Shown in pieces: positions 35,765-44,530 of a stretch of 64,000 nucleotides of DNA. Origin of the DNA: Pedobacter sp. R20-19 (GTDB lineage: Bacteria; Bacteroidota; Bacteroidia; Sphingobacteriales; Sphingobacteriaceae); assembly GCF_000708265.2 (NCBI RefSeq), contig NZ_JCKI01000003.1:496001-560000 (forward strand), given 5' to 3'. Position 1 is the stretch's first letter. Each line of letters opens with the position of its first letter. The translations under genes and the position numbers were made by a program. The notes beneath the pieces were generated by a model. It was given only the letters and a program-made list of their open reading frames with translations, did not search any database and was not told the origin of the DNA.

Positions 35765-36628
35765 TTATTTTTGTGATTGCTCTGGAGCTTTACCAATTAA
35801 ATCCATAAACTGATCCAGTTTAGGGGTAATGATAATTTGGGTTCTTCTATTTTGTGCCTTTCCAGCTGGTGTATTGTTATCCGCAACCGGGTTAAATTCT
35901 CCTCTACCTCCTGCGGTTAATCGTTTTGGATCTACCTGATATTTAGTTTGCAAAACCTGCACAACTGATGAAGCCCTTAGTGCACTTAGATCCCAGTTGT
36001 TGCGAATATTGGGTTGTGTAATGGGTACATTATCCGTATTACCTTCAATTAATACATCATAAGTGCTGTAATCTTTAATGATCTTCGCAATTTTACTTAA
36101 GGTTTCTCCAGCTTTATCAGATACTTCATAACTACCTGATTTATAGAGCATGTTATCTGCTAATGATATATATACTACACCTTTAAGCACCTGAACATCA
36201 ACATCGCTAAGTTCTTCTCTGCTTAAAGAACGGGTAAGGTTGTTGGTTAATACCATATTAAGTGAATCACTTTTATTTTTAGCATTTACCAGTTGCTTAA
36301 TATATTTATTAGAACTGTTAATTTCATCTACCAGTTTAGAGATATTAACATTCCCCTGGTTGCTGGAGTTTAAGCACTTATTCAGGGCATCCTGTAAAGC
36401 TGCAACATTGGATTTTTCGGAAGCAATTTGCTCTTCCAGACTTTTTACTCTACTGCTGCTGCCTGAAAGCTCTCGCTGGCTATCCTGGTATTTATTACTT
36501 AACTCTTGATTTCTTTCTCTTAACTTAGAGTAAGTGTCTTGAAGTTCTGCATATTTCTTATTGCTTACGCAACCAGAAATCATCACTCCAGCCAAGAGCA
36601 TTATCGGGATTGATTTGTAAAATTTCAT
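35765..36628 (-). CDS. OmpA-family lipoprotein with coiled-coil spacer
   Basis: 287 residues. Lipoprotein signal MKFYKSIPIMLLAGVMISGC (Cys20). A long coiled coil at about 25-125 (YAELQDTYSKLRERNQELSNKYQDSQREL...) is followed by an OmpA/MotB peptidoglycan-binding domain at about 145-280. Its landmarks are YEVSDKAGETLSKIAKIIKDY, LIEGNTDNVPI, NWDLSALRASSVVQVLQ and AGKAQNRRTQIIITP. It links the outer membrane lipid layer to the cell wall, with the coiled coil as a ruler. Single gene with its own terminator. Confidence 0.92.
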   Translation of the reverse strand: MKFYKSIPIMLLAGVMISGCVSNKKYAELQDTYSKLRERNQELSNKYQDSQRELSGSSSRVKSLEEQIASEKSNVAALQDALNKCLNSSNQGNVNISKLVDEINSSNKYIKQLVNAKNKSDSLNMVLTNNLTRSLSREELSDVDVQVLKGVVYISLADNMLYKSGSYEVSDKAGETLSKIAKIIKDYSTYDVLIEGNTDNVPITQPNIRNNWDLSALRASSVVQVLQTKYQVDPKRLTAGGRGEFNPVADNNTPAGKAQNRRTQIIITPKLDQFMDLIGKAPEQSQK

Positions 36629-37016
36629 AATCTTATCTTTTTATAGCTGATCATTTAACAAATTTCTTGCCGTAATGTTTAAAACTGCCTTTAGGCCTCG
36701 TTAAAGAATGTTAATCCTAATACCGTTTTCCGTTGATCTATTTGTATAGAAGGTTTATTGGGCAGAAATAATAATCCAGATGGCTTGTATGCTGTCTTAT
36801 TAAATTTATAATGATGTGATAAAACCCTGAACTATTAATTCCCAGGTTCAACTCATACAAATTAATGATAATGTGAGAATTATAAGCTTTTAAGTTAAAA
36901 TCTGTTTTGTTTTCACCATTATAAATTTTTATTTTGCAAAACAATTTAATATAAAACATAGTGCTTGCGAAAACGTTATCAAAAGCGATATCAATAATTA
37001 AAATAATATTCTAAAA
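36629..37016. other. Divergent spacer between OmpA and RRM genes
   Basis: 388 AT-rich bases. Near 36925-36945 a TTATTTTG stretch resembles a -7 box for the RRM gene, leaving a leader of about 80 nt. No RNA gene or repeat was recognised. Confidence 0.4.
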
Positions 37017-37334
37017 ATGAACAAGCTTTTCGTAGGTGGCCTGGCAGACAATATTCAGGAAATGGATTTAGCAATTTTTGTAAGTCTCCATGGTAAAATT
37101 GATACGATAAAGGTTGTTAGAGATCGGGCTACCGGGAAATGTAAGGGTTATGCCTTTATTGAGGTTGCAAGTTTAGATGATGCGAAGAACATTATCTCTA
37201 TGCTTAATGGAGAAACATTTAAAGGCAATGTGATCACTGTTAAGTTATCTGAAGAAGCTGCGCCGAAAAAGCCAGCTTCGAAACCCAGATCTAATGAAGC
37301 GTTTAAATCTAAACGTCCACGTTTACAACGTTAG
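37017..37334 (+). CDS. RRM-domain RNA-binding protein
   Basis: 105 residues. One RNA-recognition motif at about 2-80, with RNP2 KLFVGGL (residues 3-9) and RNP1 KGYAFIEV (about 42-49). A basic tail of Lys/Arg/Ser/Pro follows (PKKPASKPRSNEAFKSKRP). Bacterial RRM proteins of this size (Rbp type) bind single-stranded RNA and are often induced by cold or act as global RNA-binding factors; in Bacteroides related RbpB-type proteins influence polysaccharide-use genes. Single gene. Confidence 0.9.
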   Translation: MNKLFVGGLADNIQEMDLAIFVSLHGKIDTIKVVRDRATGKCKGYAFIEVASLDDAKNIISMLNGETFKGNVITVKLSEEAAPKKPASKPRSNEAFKSKRPRLQR

Positions 37335-37615
37335 TACATTTACAATCTATCAAGTCTCTATCTGTTTGTTTTTTTGATTTTAGTTTTAAATTTCTAAATC
37401 ACTTGTAAAGATTTTTTTTGAACCATAACATTAAAAACTTTAAGTCATTAGATAAGATCGTGTTAACCTAAACATTTCCGGCAGATTTAAGGTCATTGGG
37501 AGGTTACTACTTGTTATATCCCGCAGATTAAAAATGATCTAGATGGCAAATTATAATATGCATTTGTCCTCTCATCTAACATAGATATGTCACCTTACGA
37601 GAAGAAATAATTTTA
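37335..37615. other. Convergent gap, nothing recognised
   Basis: About 280 AT-rich bases between the RRM gene and the terminator of the galactose operon. No obvious + strand terminator for the RRM gene was found apart from T-rich stretches near 37367-37420. Confidence 0.4.
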
Positions 37616-37650
37616 AACAAAAAGGGATAACAACCAAAGCTGTTATCCCT
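37616..37650 (-). terminator. Terminator of the galactose operon
   Basis: AGGGATAACA (37623-37632) and TGTTATCCCT (37641-37650) form a 10-bp stem; on the minus strand it is followed by TTTTTGTTT. Confidence 0.85.
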
Positions 37651-37676
37651 AAACTGATAAAATATTTGGCAAATAC

Positions 37677-39353
37677 TTACCAGTATACACTGTAAAGTGC
37701 CACTAACAAACCAATAATAAGTAATGTTCCAACGGCAAAGCTGGTACTGGTTTTAAACATTTTAACATCAATATCCAGTCCTTTAGGATTTACACCTTTT
37801 CTGTTTTCAAATAAACTGATGATAATCATACCAATAATACAGAATACGAAAACAAAACCCATTCGATCAAGGAAAGGAATTTCATAAATTCCAGTTGCAT
37901 TTTTCACAGAAAAACCTAAACCTGATAACCACGAAAGATCTGTTAAATTTGGTAAAGCCTTAAGCAATAGCGACATTCCGAAACCACCGATTGTGGCAAA
38001 TAATGCGGCATTTGAAGTGGTTCTTTTCCAGAAGAAACCAAGAATAAACATGGCAAAAATGCCTGGTGAAACAAAACCGGTATATTCCTGAATATATTGG
38101 AAACCACCTTTTTTATCAATTCCCAGATGAGGCGCAATTAATACACCCAAAATCATCGCTACAATGATGGAAATCTTTCCGGTTAATACCAGATTTTTTT
38201 CTGTTGCTGCCGGATTAATCACTTTTTTATAAATATCCAGGGTAAAAATAGTGGCAATACTATTCGCCTTGCCTGCTAAAGATGCCACGACCGCAGCTGT
38301 AAGTGCTGCAAAAGACAAACCTTTTAAGCCTGCAGGAAGTAAATTAAGGAGTACCGGATAAGCACGATCTGGATTTACAGAACCATTCTGCAACATCTCT
38401 GTCTGGAATGCACCATCCTTGTAAAGTACATAGGCCGCAATACCCGGAAGCACCACAATGATGGGCATTAACAATTTCAGGAAGGCAGCAAATAATAAGC
38501 CACCTCTTGCGGTATTTAAATCGGCACCTAAAGCACGTTGGGTAATATATTGATTGCAACCCCAATAATTCAGGTTTACAATCCACATCCCACCAATCAG
38601 CACACTTAAACCTGGTAAATCGATATAATTTTCATTGTCAGGTTTCAGAATCATATGAAAATGCTCTGATGCTTTAGTGCTCATGAGATGATAACCTTCG
38701 AAAATACCCGTTGTTCCGTAATGGGTAGATACCAGATTAAGCGCCAGGTAGGTTGTAGCCAAGCCTCCTAAAATCAAGAAGAACACCTGAATAACATCCG
38801 TATATCCAATTACTTTCATCCCACCTAATGTAATGATGATGGCAAAGGCTGCGATGGCATACATACACAACTCCAGGTTGAACCCCGAAATACTGCTCAC
38901 CGCTAATGCACCTAAATAGAGGATAGAAGTTAAGTTAACCACTACATATAAAAGCAACCAAAAAACAGCCATAATCATGGCAACAGTGCCGTTATAGCGC
39001 TGGTGAAGAAACTGCGGCATGGTGGCAATTTTGTTTTTGAGGTAAACTGGAATAAAGAAAACCGCCACTACAATCAGGGTTAAACTTCCCATCCATTCGT
39101 AAGTGGCAATGGCCAATCCCATTTTAAATCCCGAACCGCTCATGCCGATAAATTGCTCGGCAGAGATATTAGAGGCGATTAGTGAAGCACCAATTGCCCA
39201 CCAGGTAAGCGACCCTTCGGCTAAAAAGTAATCTTTTGAGCCTGTTGATACAGATTTTTTCTTATTGTAAATGTAAAGCCCATAGGCTGCTACAATTACA
39301 AAATACACCGCAAATACGATGTAATCTTTTGTATCCAGAATATTATTTTTCAT
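37677..39353 (-). CDS. Sodium/sugar symporter (SGLT type), probably galactose or glucose
   Basis: 558 residues with about 14 hydrophobic helices, an SSS-family transporter. SNISAEQFIGMSGSGFKMGLAIATYEWMGS is the sugar-transporter (vSGLT-like) form of the family signature, and LGGMKVIGYTDVIQVFFLILGG and NYWGCNQYITQRALGA fit the same subgroup. It lies 90 nt after galK in a galT-galK-symporter operon, which makes galactose the likely substrate (inference). Confidence 0.9.
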   Translation of the reverse strand: MKNNILDTKDYIVFAVYFVIVAAYGLYIYNKKKSVSTGSKDYFLAEGSLTWWAIGASLIASNISAEQFIGMSGSGFKMGLAIATYEWMGSLTLIVVAVFFIPVYLKNKIATMPQFLHQRYNGTVAMIMAVFWLLLYVVVNLTSILYLGALAVSSISGFNLELCMYAIAAFAIIITLGGMKVIGYTDVIQVFFLILGGLATTYLALNLVSTHYGTTGIFEGYHLMSTKASEHFHMILKPDNENYIDLPGLSVLIGGMWIVNLNYWGCNQYITQRALGADLNTARGGLLFAAFLKLLMPIIVVLPGIAAYVLYKDGAFQTEMLQNGSVNPDRAYPVLLNLLPAGLKGLSFAALTAAVVASLAGKANSIATIFTLDIYKKVINPAATEKNLVLTGKISIIVAMILGVLIAPHLGIDKKGGFQYIQEYTGFVSPGIFAMFILGFFWKRTTSNAALFATIGGFGMSLLLKALPNLTDLSWLSGLGFSVKNATGIYEIPFLDRMGFVFVFCIIGMIIISLFENRKGVNPKGLDIDVKMFKTSTSFAVGTLLIIGLLVALYSVYW

Positions 39354-39443
39354 TCATTTATTTGTTTAGTTTTTTTCAACTGGCCCAAATGGCTTATTAA
39401 ATTCTAATTATTTTTATTTCAAGATCTTTTAAAAATCCAGGTT

Positions 39444-40598
39444 TCAGGCATCAATTAATGATGATCCGTTCGCCGTTTCTACCACATATGCATCAAGCGA
39501 CAAACCAAACTCTTTTTCATAAAGTGCACTCACCTCTGTAATTAATGCCTCAATTTCCTCATTTTTTACAATGTTAATGGTACAGCCGCCAAATCCGCCT
39601 CCCATCATCCGGGCACCAAGAACATGATCTAAATCTTTCACATAATCAACCAGAAAATCAAGTTCCTTACAACTTACTTCATAATCTTGACTTAAGCCTT
39701 CATGTGTTTCGAGCATGAGTTTTCCTAATGCAACTAAATCACCACGTTTAAGTGCTTCAGCAGCTTTTTGAATCCGGACGATTTCCTCTACTACATATTT
39801 ACATTTCTGGTAAACTTCCGCATCTTTTAGCTTAACAAATTCCTCCAGCATATTTACATTGGCATCCCTTAAACTCGTTACCTCTGGGTGGTGAGCGCTA
39901 ATCCAGGCTACGCCTTGTTCACATTGAGATCTTCTTTTGTTATAGGCAGAATCAGAAAGGGAGTGTTTTACATTGGTGTTCAGTAAAACAAGTTTATAGC
40001 CATCCAATTCCAAAGGGATATATTCATATTCCATGGTTCTGCAATCCAGTAAAACAGCATGATTCTGCTTGCCAAATACAGAAGCAAACTGATCCATAAT
40101 TCCACAGTTTACACCAGCAAACACATGTTCAGCTTTTTGTGAAATTAAAGCCAGATCCATTTGTGAAATACCCAGATCATTCAGGTGGTCAAGCGCAAAG
40201 GCCGTTGCACACTCCAAGGCAGCTGAGGAGGAAAGTCCTGCACCTAATGGAACATTTCCATCTAAATAAAGATTGAAGCCACCAATCTTGTAGCCCCTTT
40301 TAACCAATTGATCGGCTACGCCCAGTACATAGTTTGCCCAACCTAGATCAGATTTTTCTATTGCTGAAACAGAAGAGGTATAAGATGCCTGATAACTTTC
40401 AGAATATAAGTGAATTTCTTCATCATCTCTTTTTGATACCGCTACATAAATGGCTTTATTAATGGCCGCAGGCATTACAAACCCACCGTTATAATCGGTA
40501 TGTTCGCCTATAATATTAATCCTTCCCGGAGATTTTACCAGAATGGGCTCAGTTTGGTAAATACCTCTGAATGTACTTTTTAAACGCTCAATATCCAT
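39444..40598 (-). CDS. galK: Galactokinase
   Basis: 384 residues. Phosphorylates galactose at C1 with ATP (Leloir pathway). N-terminal GRINIIGEHTDYNGGFVMPAAI is the galactokinase signature. NVPLGAGLSSSAALE is the GHMP ATP loop (near 112-126). CGIMDQFASVFGKQNHAVLLDCR holds the catalytic Asp region, and GARMMGGGFGGCTINIV is GHMP motif 3. It starts 16 nt after the galT stop. Confidence 0.95.
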   Translation of the reverse strand: MDIERLKSTFRGIYQTEPILVKSPGRINIIGEHTDYNGGFVMPAAINKAIYVAVSKRDDEEIHLYSESYQASYTSSVSAIEKSDLGWANYVLGVADQLVKRGYKIGGFNLYLDGNVPLGAGLSSSAALECATAFALDHLNDLGISQMDLALISQKAEHVFAGVNCGIMDQFASVFGKQNHAVLLDCRTMEYEYIPLELDGYKLVLLNTNVKHSLSDSAYNKRRSQCEQGVAWISAHHPEVTSLRDANVNMLEEFVKLKDAEVYQKCKYVVEEIVRIQKAAEALKRGDLVALGKLMLETHEGLSQDYEVSCKELDFLVDYVKDLDHVLGARMMGGGFGGCTINIVKNEEIEALITEVSALYEKEFGLSLDAYVVETANGSSLIDA

Positions 40599-40614
40599 TC
40601 GCTCTTAATAATGT

Positions 40615-41673
40615 TTATTTGGTTAATGCTAATTTATAATGTTTTGTTGACAATTCTCTTAAGCGGTTTGCAGCAAATTCTGGTGTAATATCTCGCTGTG
40701 GATTAGCCAGCATTTCATAACCTACCATAAATTTTTTAACCGTAGCCGAACGTAATAATGGCGGGTAAAAATGCATATGCCAGTGCCATTCCGGATGTTC
40801 TCCATCGTTTACAGGTGCCTGGTGCATTCCAGCAGAATAAGGAAACGAGGTTTTGAAAAGGTTGTCGTATTTGGTAGTCAAAGCCTTTATAGCATCCGCA
40901 AGCGCTTGTTTTTCTATATTGCTGAAATACTTAATGCTATTTACTTGTCGCTTACAAATTATCATGGTTTCGTAAGGCCAAACAGCCCAGAATGGAACCA
41001 GCACTACGAAATGTTCATTTTCATAAACAATTCTTTCCTTCTTTTTTAATTCTATTTTAAGGTAGGCTGATAATAAACTTTGACGATGAACAGCATAGTA
41101 ATTTTTCTGGCGTTCAGTTTCTTTTACAATTTCCATTGGCACTTCGCTTTGCGACCAAATTTGCCCATGTGGATGTGGATTGCTGCAACCCATAATTTCG
41201 CCCTTATTCTCAAAAATCTGGATATACTTAATCCATTCATTTTCAGATAGGCTATTAAATTCCTTTTGCCATAAATCTACAACTGCTGTAATTTCATTTA
41301 CGCCAAGTTCTGGCAAGGTTAAATTGTGTTTAGGACTAAAACTGATTACCTTACAGATGCCACGCTCATTTTGCGCCACCAACAAGCCATCGTCATTCAT
41401 GCCAGCTGCAGGTGTGTCTTCCAGCAAAGCCGAAAAATCATTTTTAAAAACAAAGCTTTCTTTATAATCCGGATTAACATCGCCATCTGCACGATCATTA
41501 CCCGGGCACAGGTAACATTTTGGATCATAGTCCGGGCGGTTATCTGCCGCTAAATCTTCAACCTTACCTTGCCATGGCCGCTTGGTGCGATGCGGTGATA
41601 CCAAAACCCATTCTCCAGTGAGAATATTTAGCCTTCTGTGCGGATTTGAATCAAGATCAAATGTTGTACTCAT
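40615..41673 (-). CDS. galT: Galactose-1-phosphate uridylyltransferase
   Basis: 352 residues. Exchanges UMP between UDP-glucose and galactose-1-phosphate. Active-site motif NPHPHGQIWS with the nucleophilic His-Pro-His near residue 165; zinc-site candidates are YLCPGNDRADG near the N-terminus and the downstream His residues (WHWHMHFYPP). The N-terminus RRLNILTGEWVLVSPHRTKRPWQG is classical. First gene of the galactose operon, with a 35-bp palindrome upstream and a divergent Nudix regulator. Confidence 0.95.
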   Translation of the reverse strand: MSTTFDLDSNPHRRLNILTGEWVLVSPHRTKRPWQGKVEDLAADNRPDYDPKCYLCPGNDRADGDVNPDYKESFVFKNDFSALLEDTPAAGMNDDGLLVAQNERGICKVISFSPKHNLTLPELGVNEITAVVDLWQKEFNSLSENEWIKYIQIFENKGEIMGCSNPHPHGQIWSQSEVPMEIVKETERQKNYYAVHRQSLLSAYLKIELKKKERIVYENEHFVVLVPFWAVWPYETMIICKRQVNSIKYFSNIEKQALADAIKALTTKYDNLFKTSFPYSAGMHQAPVNDGEHPEWHWHMHFYPPLLRSATVKKFMVGYEMLANPQRDITPEFAANRLRELSTKHYKLALTK

Positions 41674-41737
41674 GTTATATTATGGATTAGAATGTTTGGG
41701 CTACAAAATGGAATTTGAATTCGGCTAAAGTATAAAT

Positions 41738-41772
41738 AAATTATTATTTGTCAAAATGACATTTAATAATTT
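41738..41772. promoter_or_regulatory. 35-bp palindrome, probable operator of the galactose locus
   Basis: Core TGTCA-AAA-TGACA (41749-41761) extended by TT mismatches and then nine paired bases on each side (AAATTATTA / TAATAATTT). Fourteen of sixteen arm positions pair. It sits midway in the 162-base spacer between galT and the divergent Nudix-type regulator gene, the expected place for that regulator to bind. Confidence 0.55.
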
Positions 41773-41835
41773 GCTTATAATTTCTATTTTCGTGAAATTT
41801 TGAAGATATTCAGGCACATTTAATTTAATTTCAGC

Positions 41836-42534
41836 ATGATAGAATATTCAGGCCAACCGCATTATCTGGTGGCTGTAGATTGCATTGTTTTTGGTTTTGA
41901 CGGAGAGCGCCTTAAATTATTGCTGGTGAAGCGTGGCCTGGAACCTGAAATTAACAAATGGAGTTTAATTGGTGGGTTTGTTGGCGCCAATGAAAGTCCG
42001 GATGATGCCGCCAATAGGGTATTGAAAAAAAATACCGGCCTAGAAGGAATTTACCTGGAACAGCTACAAATTTATGGTGAACCTCATCGCGATCCAATTG
42101 AACGTACACTATCAGTAGGCTATTTTGCTTTAATTGATATTCATAAATATGAAGCGCAATTAAGCGATGAATATCATGCAGAATGGTTTTTGGTGAATGA
42201 AAGCCCAAAGTTAATTTTTGACCACGCACAAATGGTGGCTGATGCCCGTAAAAAACTGCGTTACAAAGCTGCCCTCCACCCTATCTTATTTGAAATGTTG
42301 CCGAAAAAGTTTACCATTCCACAGTTGCAGATGCTTTTTGAAGAGGTGAACGATACTAAAATAGATACCCGGAATTTTAGCAGAAAAATCAGTTCTACAG
42401 GTTTACTTATCAAGCTCGAAGAAAAAGATAAATCAGGTTCAAAGAAAGGTGCCTTTTATTTTAAACTGGATAAGAAAAAATACAAAGCCAATTTTCAGGC
42501 TTTTTTAAACCTCATCCCCAATTTGAAATTATAG
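41836..42534 (+). CDS. Nudix-domain transcriptional regulator (NrtR/AraR-like)
   Basis: 232 residues. Residues about 8-145 are a Nudix fold (LVAVDCIVFGFDGERLKLLLVKRG, KWSLIGGFVGANESPDDAANRVLKKNTGL). The Nudix box is degenerate: the usual REhxEExG is replaced by RVLKKNTG, so it is probably not a hydrolase. Residues about 150-232 are a winged helix (FTIPQLQMLFEEVNDTKIDTRNFSRKISSTGLL...KKGAFYFKLDKKKY). This matches NrtR-type regulators, some of which control sugar use in Bacteroides (AraR). Divergence from galT suggests it regulates galactose genes (inference). Confidence 0.85.
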   Translation: MIEYSGQPHYLVAVDCIVFGFDGERLKLLLVKRGLEPEINKWSLIGGFVGANESPDDAANRVLKKNTGLEGIYLEQLQIYGEPHRDPIERTLSVGYFALIDIHKYEAQLSDEYHAEWFLVNESPKLIFDHAQMVADARKKLRYKAALHPILFEMLPKKFTIPQLQMLFEEVNDTKIDTRNFSRKISSTGLLIKLEEKDKSGSKKGAFYFKLDKKKYKANFQAFLNLIPNLKL

Positions 42535-42632
42535 CTATAGTGATGAAGATGAGCTACCAGAACTGATCAAAAATAATAATAATCATCACTATAATCAGAC
42601 ATAAAACTTCGTTTAATTGATATATTAGCACC

Positions 42633-43223
42633 ATGCAAAAGGAACTGGTGGATGAAAAGTTGATCCTGGCAAAAATTGCCAATGGTGATCAGCTGTCGTT
42701 CGGCATTCTTTTTAATTTTTATCGCAACAAAGTTTATGGCTACGCACTAGCCATTCTTCAGGAAGATGCCGCGGCTGAGGAAATTGTTCAGGATGTTTTT
42801 ATTAAGCTTTGGGTGAAGAGAACTCATTTAGTACAGATTGAAAATTTTGGTGGATTTTTGCGTACAACCGCAAGAAATGAAACGTTGAATGCCTTGAAAA
42901 AAGCTACGGTGGAACAAAGGAATATCCTAAAGGCCCACCAAGGAACATCTGATGTAGATTTGGCTACAGAAAATGAGATTCAATTTAAAGAAACAAAGAA
43001 GTTATTGGAATCTGCCATTGAAAAACTTCCGCCACAGCAAAAATTAATTTATCGCCTTTGCCATATCGACGGCTTAAAACAGACCGATGTGGCTAATAAA
43101 CTTAACCTATCTCCCTTAACAGTAAAAACTCACTTGCGAGATGCTGTAAAATCAATAAAAAACTTCTTAATTACGCAAGATCAAATAAAAGTTATTCCAC
43201 TTTTATTATTTTTTATAAAATAA
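42633..43223 (+). CDS. ECF sigma factor of a SusCD locus (Bacteroides expansion type)
   Basis: 196 residues. Region 2: FGILFNFYRNKVYGYALAILQEDAAAEEIVQDVFIKLWVKR. Region 4: AIEKLPPQQKLIYRLCHIDGLKQTDVANKLNLSPLTVKTHLRDAVKSIKNFL. This is the FecI-like family that, with a FecR-type anti-sigma, drives expression of a neighbouring TonB receptor. The anti-sigma gene starts about 100 nt downstream. Confidence 0.93.
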   Translation: MQKELVDEKLILAKIANGDQLSFGILFNFYRNKVYGYALAILQEDAAAEEIVQDVFIKLWVKRTHLVQIENFGGFLRTTARNETLNALKKATVEQRNILKAHQGTSDVDLATENEIQFKETKKLLESAIEKLPPQQKLIYRLCHIDGLKQTDVANKLNLSPLTVKTHLRDAVKSIKNFLITQDQIKVIPLLLFFIK

Positions 43224-43324
43224 TCTCTTATTTAACTACCTCCTTTTCATTTTTGTATTGTCATTACTTTAAAAGCGAGGTAGAAAATTCTTATTTCAAC
43301 CTCACAGCCATCAAACTAAAGAAA

Positions 43325-44350
43325 ATGCAATTGGATAGAGCCGCCTATTTATTTGATCAGTATGTGAACAGAACATGCTCTACTGCAGAATTGCAAGAGT
43401 TTATGACCCTTATAAAAAATGCGGATGATACTACAGTGCTCGATCTGGTGATGGATAATTTTTGGAATAAAAGTCCTGAAACAGCATTAAATTCAGTCAA
43501 AGCAGAACAGATCCTCGAACAGGTGATCTCCACTGATTCAAAATTTATAAAGAAAAAACCGAACTTGTCTCGACAATGGCTAGGATGGGCTGCAGCTTTT
43601 TTTATCGTTTGTTTTGCTGCAGTACTATTTAAAGATAGAAACAAAATGCCCCAATGGGCGGAGAAAACAGCTAGCCAATCAAAGCAAATTGTAAATCCGA
43701 ATCCTGCATTAACCATCAAAACTGAAGATGAGCACCAGAAAGTAAATTTACCTGATGGAAGTACGGTGATCCTAAATCATAACAGTTCCATCACTTATCC
43801 AAAAGTTTTTAGCGCTGAAAGGATCGTAACCTTAGTGGGTGAAGGTTATTTTGACATCAGGCATGATGCTAAAAAAAGTTTTATAGTGCGTGCAGGCAAA
43901 CTGAGCACCAAAGTTTTAGGAACAGCCTTTAACATTAAAGCTTATGATGGCAACCATAATATTGAAGTAACCGTTACCAGAGGAAAAGTAAGTGTAACAG
44001 ATAGCCAATCAGTTTTAGGCATTCTTGTTCCAAACCAGCAGATTATTTTTAACAGAAAAAACAAACGTATCAATCTTGTCAATGTAATGGCTAAAAACGC
44101 AATACAGTGGCAGGAAAGCGATATTTTCTTCGATGATATTTCTCTAGAGGAGGCAGCAAAAATTTTATCAAAAAGATTTAATACTCCAATTACATTTGAA
44201 AATGAACTTCCAAAAAAATGCAGGTTTACGGCAACTTTTTTAAATGGAGAATCATTAGAAGAAATTCTTAAAATCATTTGCTCCTACAATAATGCACAAT
44301 ACCAAACCAGCGCCGGCGGCATAACCATCAAGGGTGCAGGATGTGAATAA
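43325..44350 (+). CDS. FecR-type anti-sigma factor
   Basis: 341 residues from ATG 43325 (MQLDRAAYLFDQYVNRTCST); the upstream in-frame extension reads through the spacer. Cytoplasmic N-terminus about 1-85, one membrane helix at about 87-104 (WLGWAAAFFIVCFAAVLF), then a periplasmic FecR domain (VNLPDGSTVILNHNSSITYP...VTLVGEGYFDIRHDAKKSFIVRAG...VLGTAFNIKAY) and a C-terminal STN-interacting domain (DISLEEAAKILSKRFNTPITFEN). It holds the adjacent sigma factor until the SusC STN domain signals substrate binding. Confidence 0.92.
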   Translation: MQLDRAAYLFDQYVNRTCSTAELQEFMTLIKNADDTTVLDLVMDNFWNKSPETALNSVKAEQILEQVISTDSKFIKKKPNLSRQWLGWAAAFFIVCFAAVLFKDRNKMPQWAEKTASQSKQIVNPNPALTIKTEDEHQKVNLPDGSTVILNHNSSITYPKVFSAERIVTLVGEGYFDIRHDAKKSFIVRAGKLSTKVLGTAFNIKAYDGNHNIEVTVTRGKVSVTDSQSVLGILVPNQQIIFNRKNKRINLVNVMAKNAIQWQESDIFFDDISLEEAAKILSKRFNTPITFENELPKKCRFTATFLNGESLEEILKIICSYNNAQYQTSAGGITIKGAGCE

Positions 44351-44417
44351 TAAATAAACCAAAATCAACTAAACCAAACCACATGAAAAAAATTTACCAG
44401 CTGCGCATTTGAATGAA

Positions 44418-44530
44418 TAAAAAAACTCCTTGTCGCTAAACAAGGAGCCGGTGTAGATATAGCGCTAACTGTATCTACGCGTTTAAACAATTTTCTAGGA
44501 TTCATTTAAAACACTTAAAATTATGTATTT
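44418..44530 (-). ncRNA. Candidate antisense RNA ending before susC
   Basis: On the minus strand CTCCTTG-N8-CAAGGAG (44447-44426) is followed by T7 (44425-44419), a textbook intrinsic terminator, yet no minus-strand gene lies upstream. Directly before it is a second hairpin, a 9-bp stem (44451-44459 with 44472-44480). An RNA of about 100 nt ending here would be antisense to the susC leader and start. The 5' end shown is a guess; I found no clear -7 box. Confidence 0.3.

Noticed and set aside
44418..44450. Plus-strand terminator after the FecR gene
   Set aside because: On the plus strand the hairpin is followed by CCGGTG, not T; the T run exists only on the minus strand.
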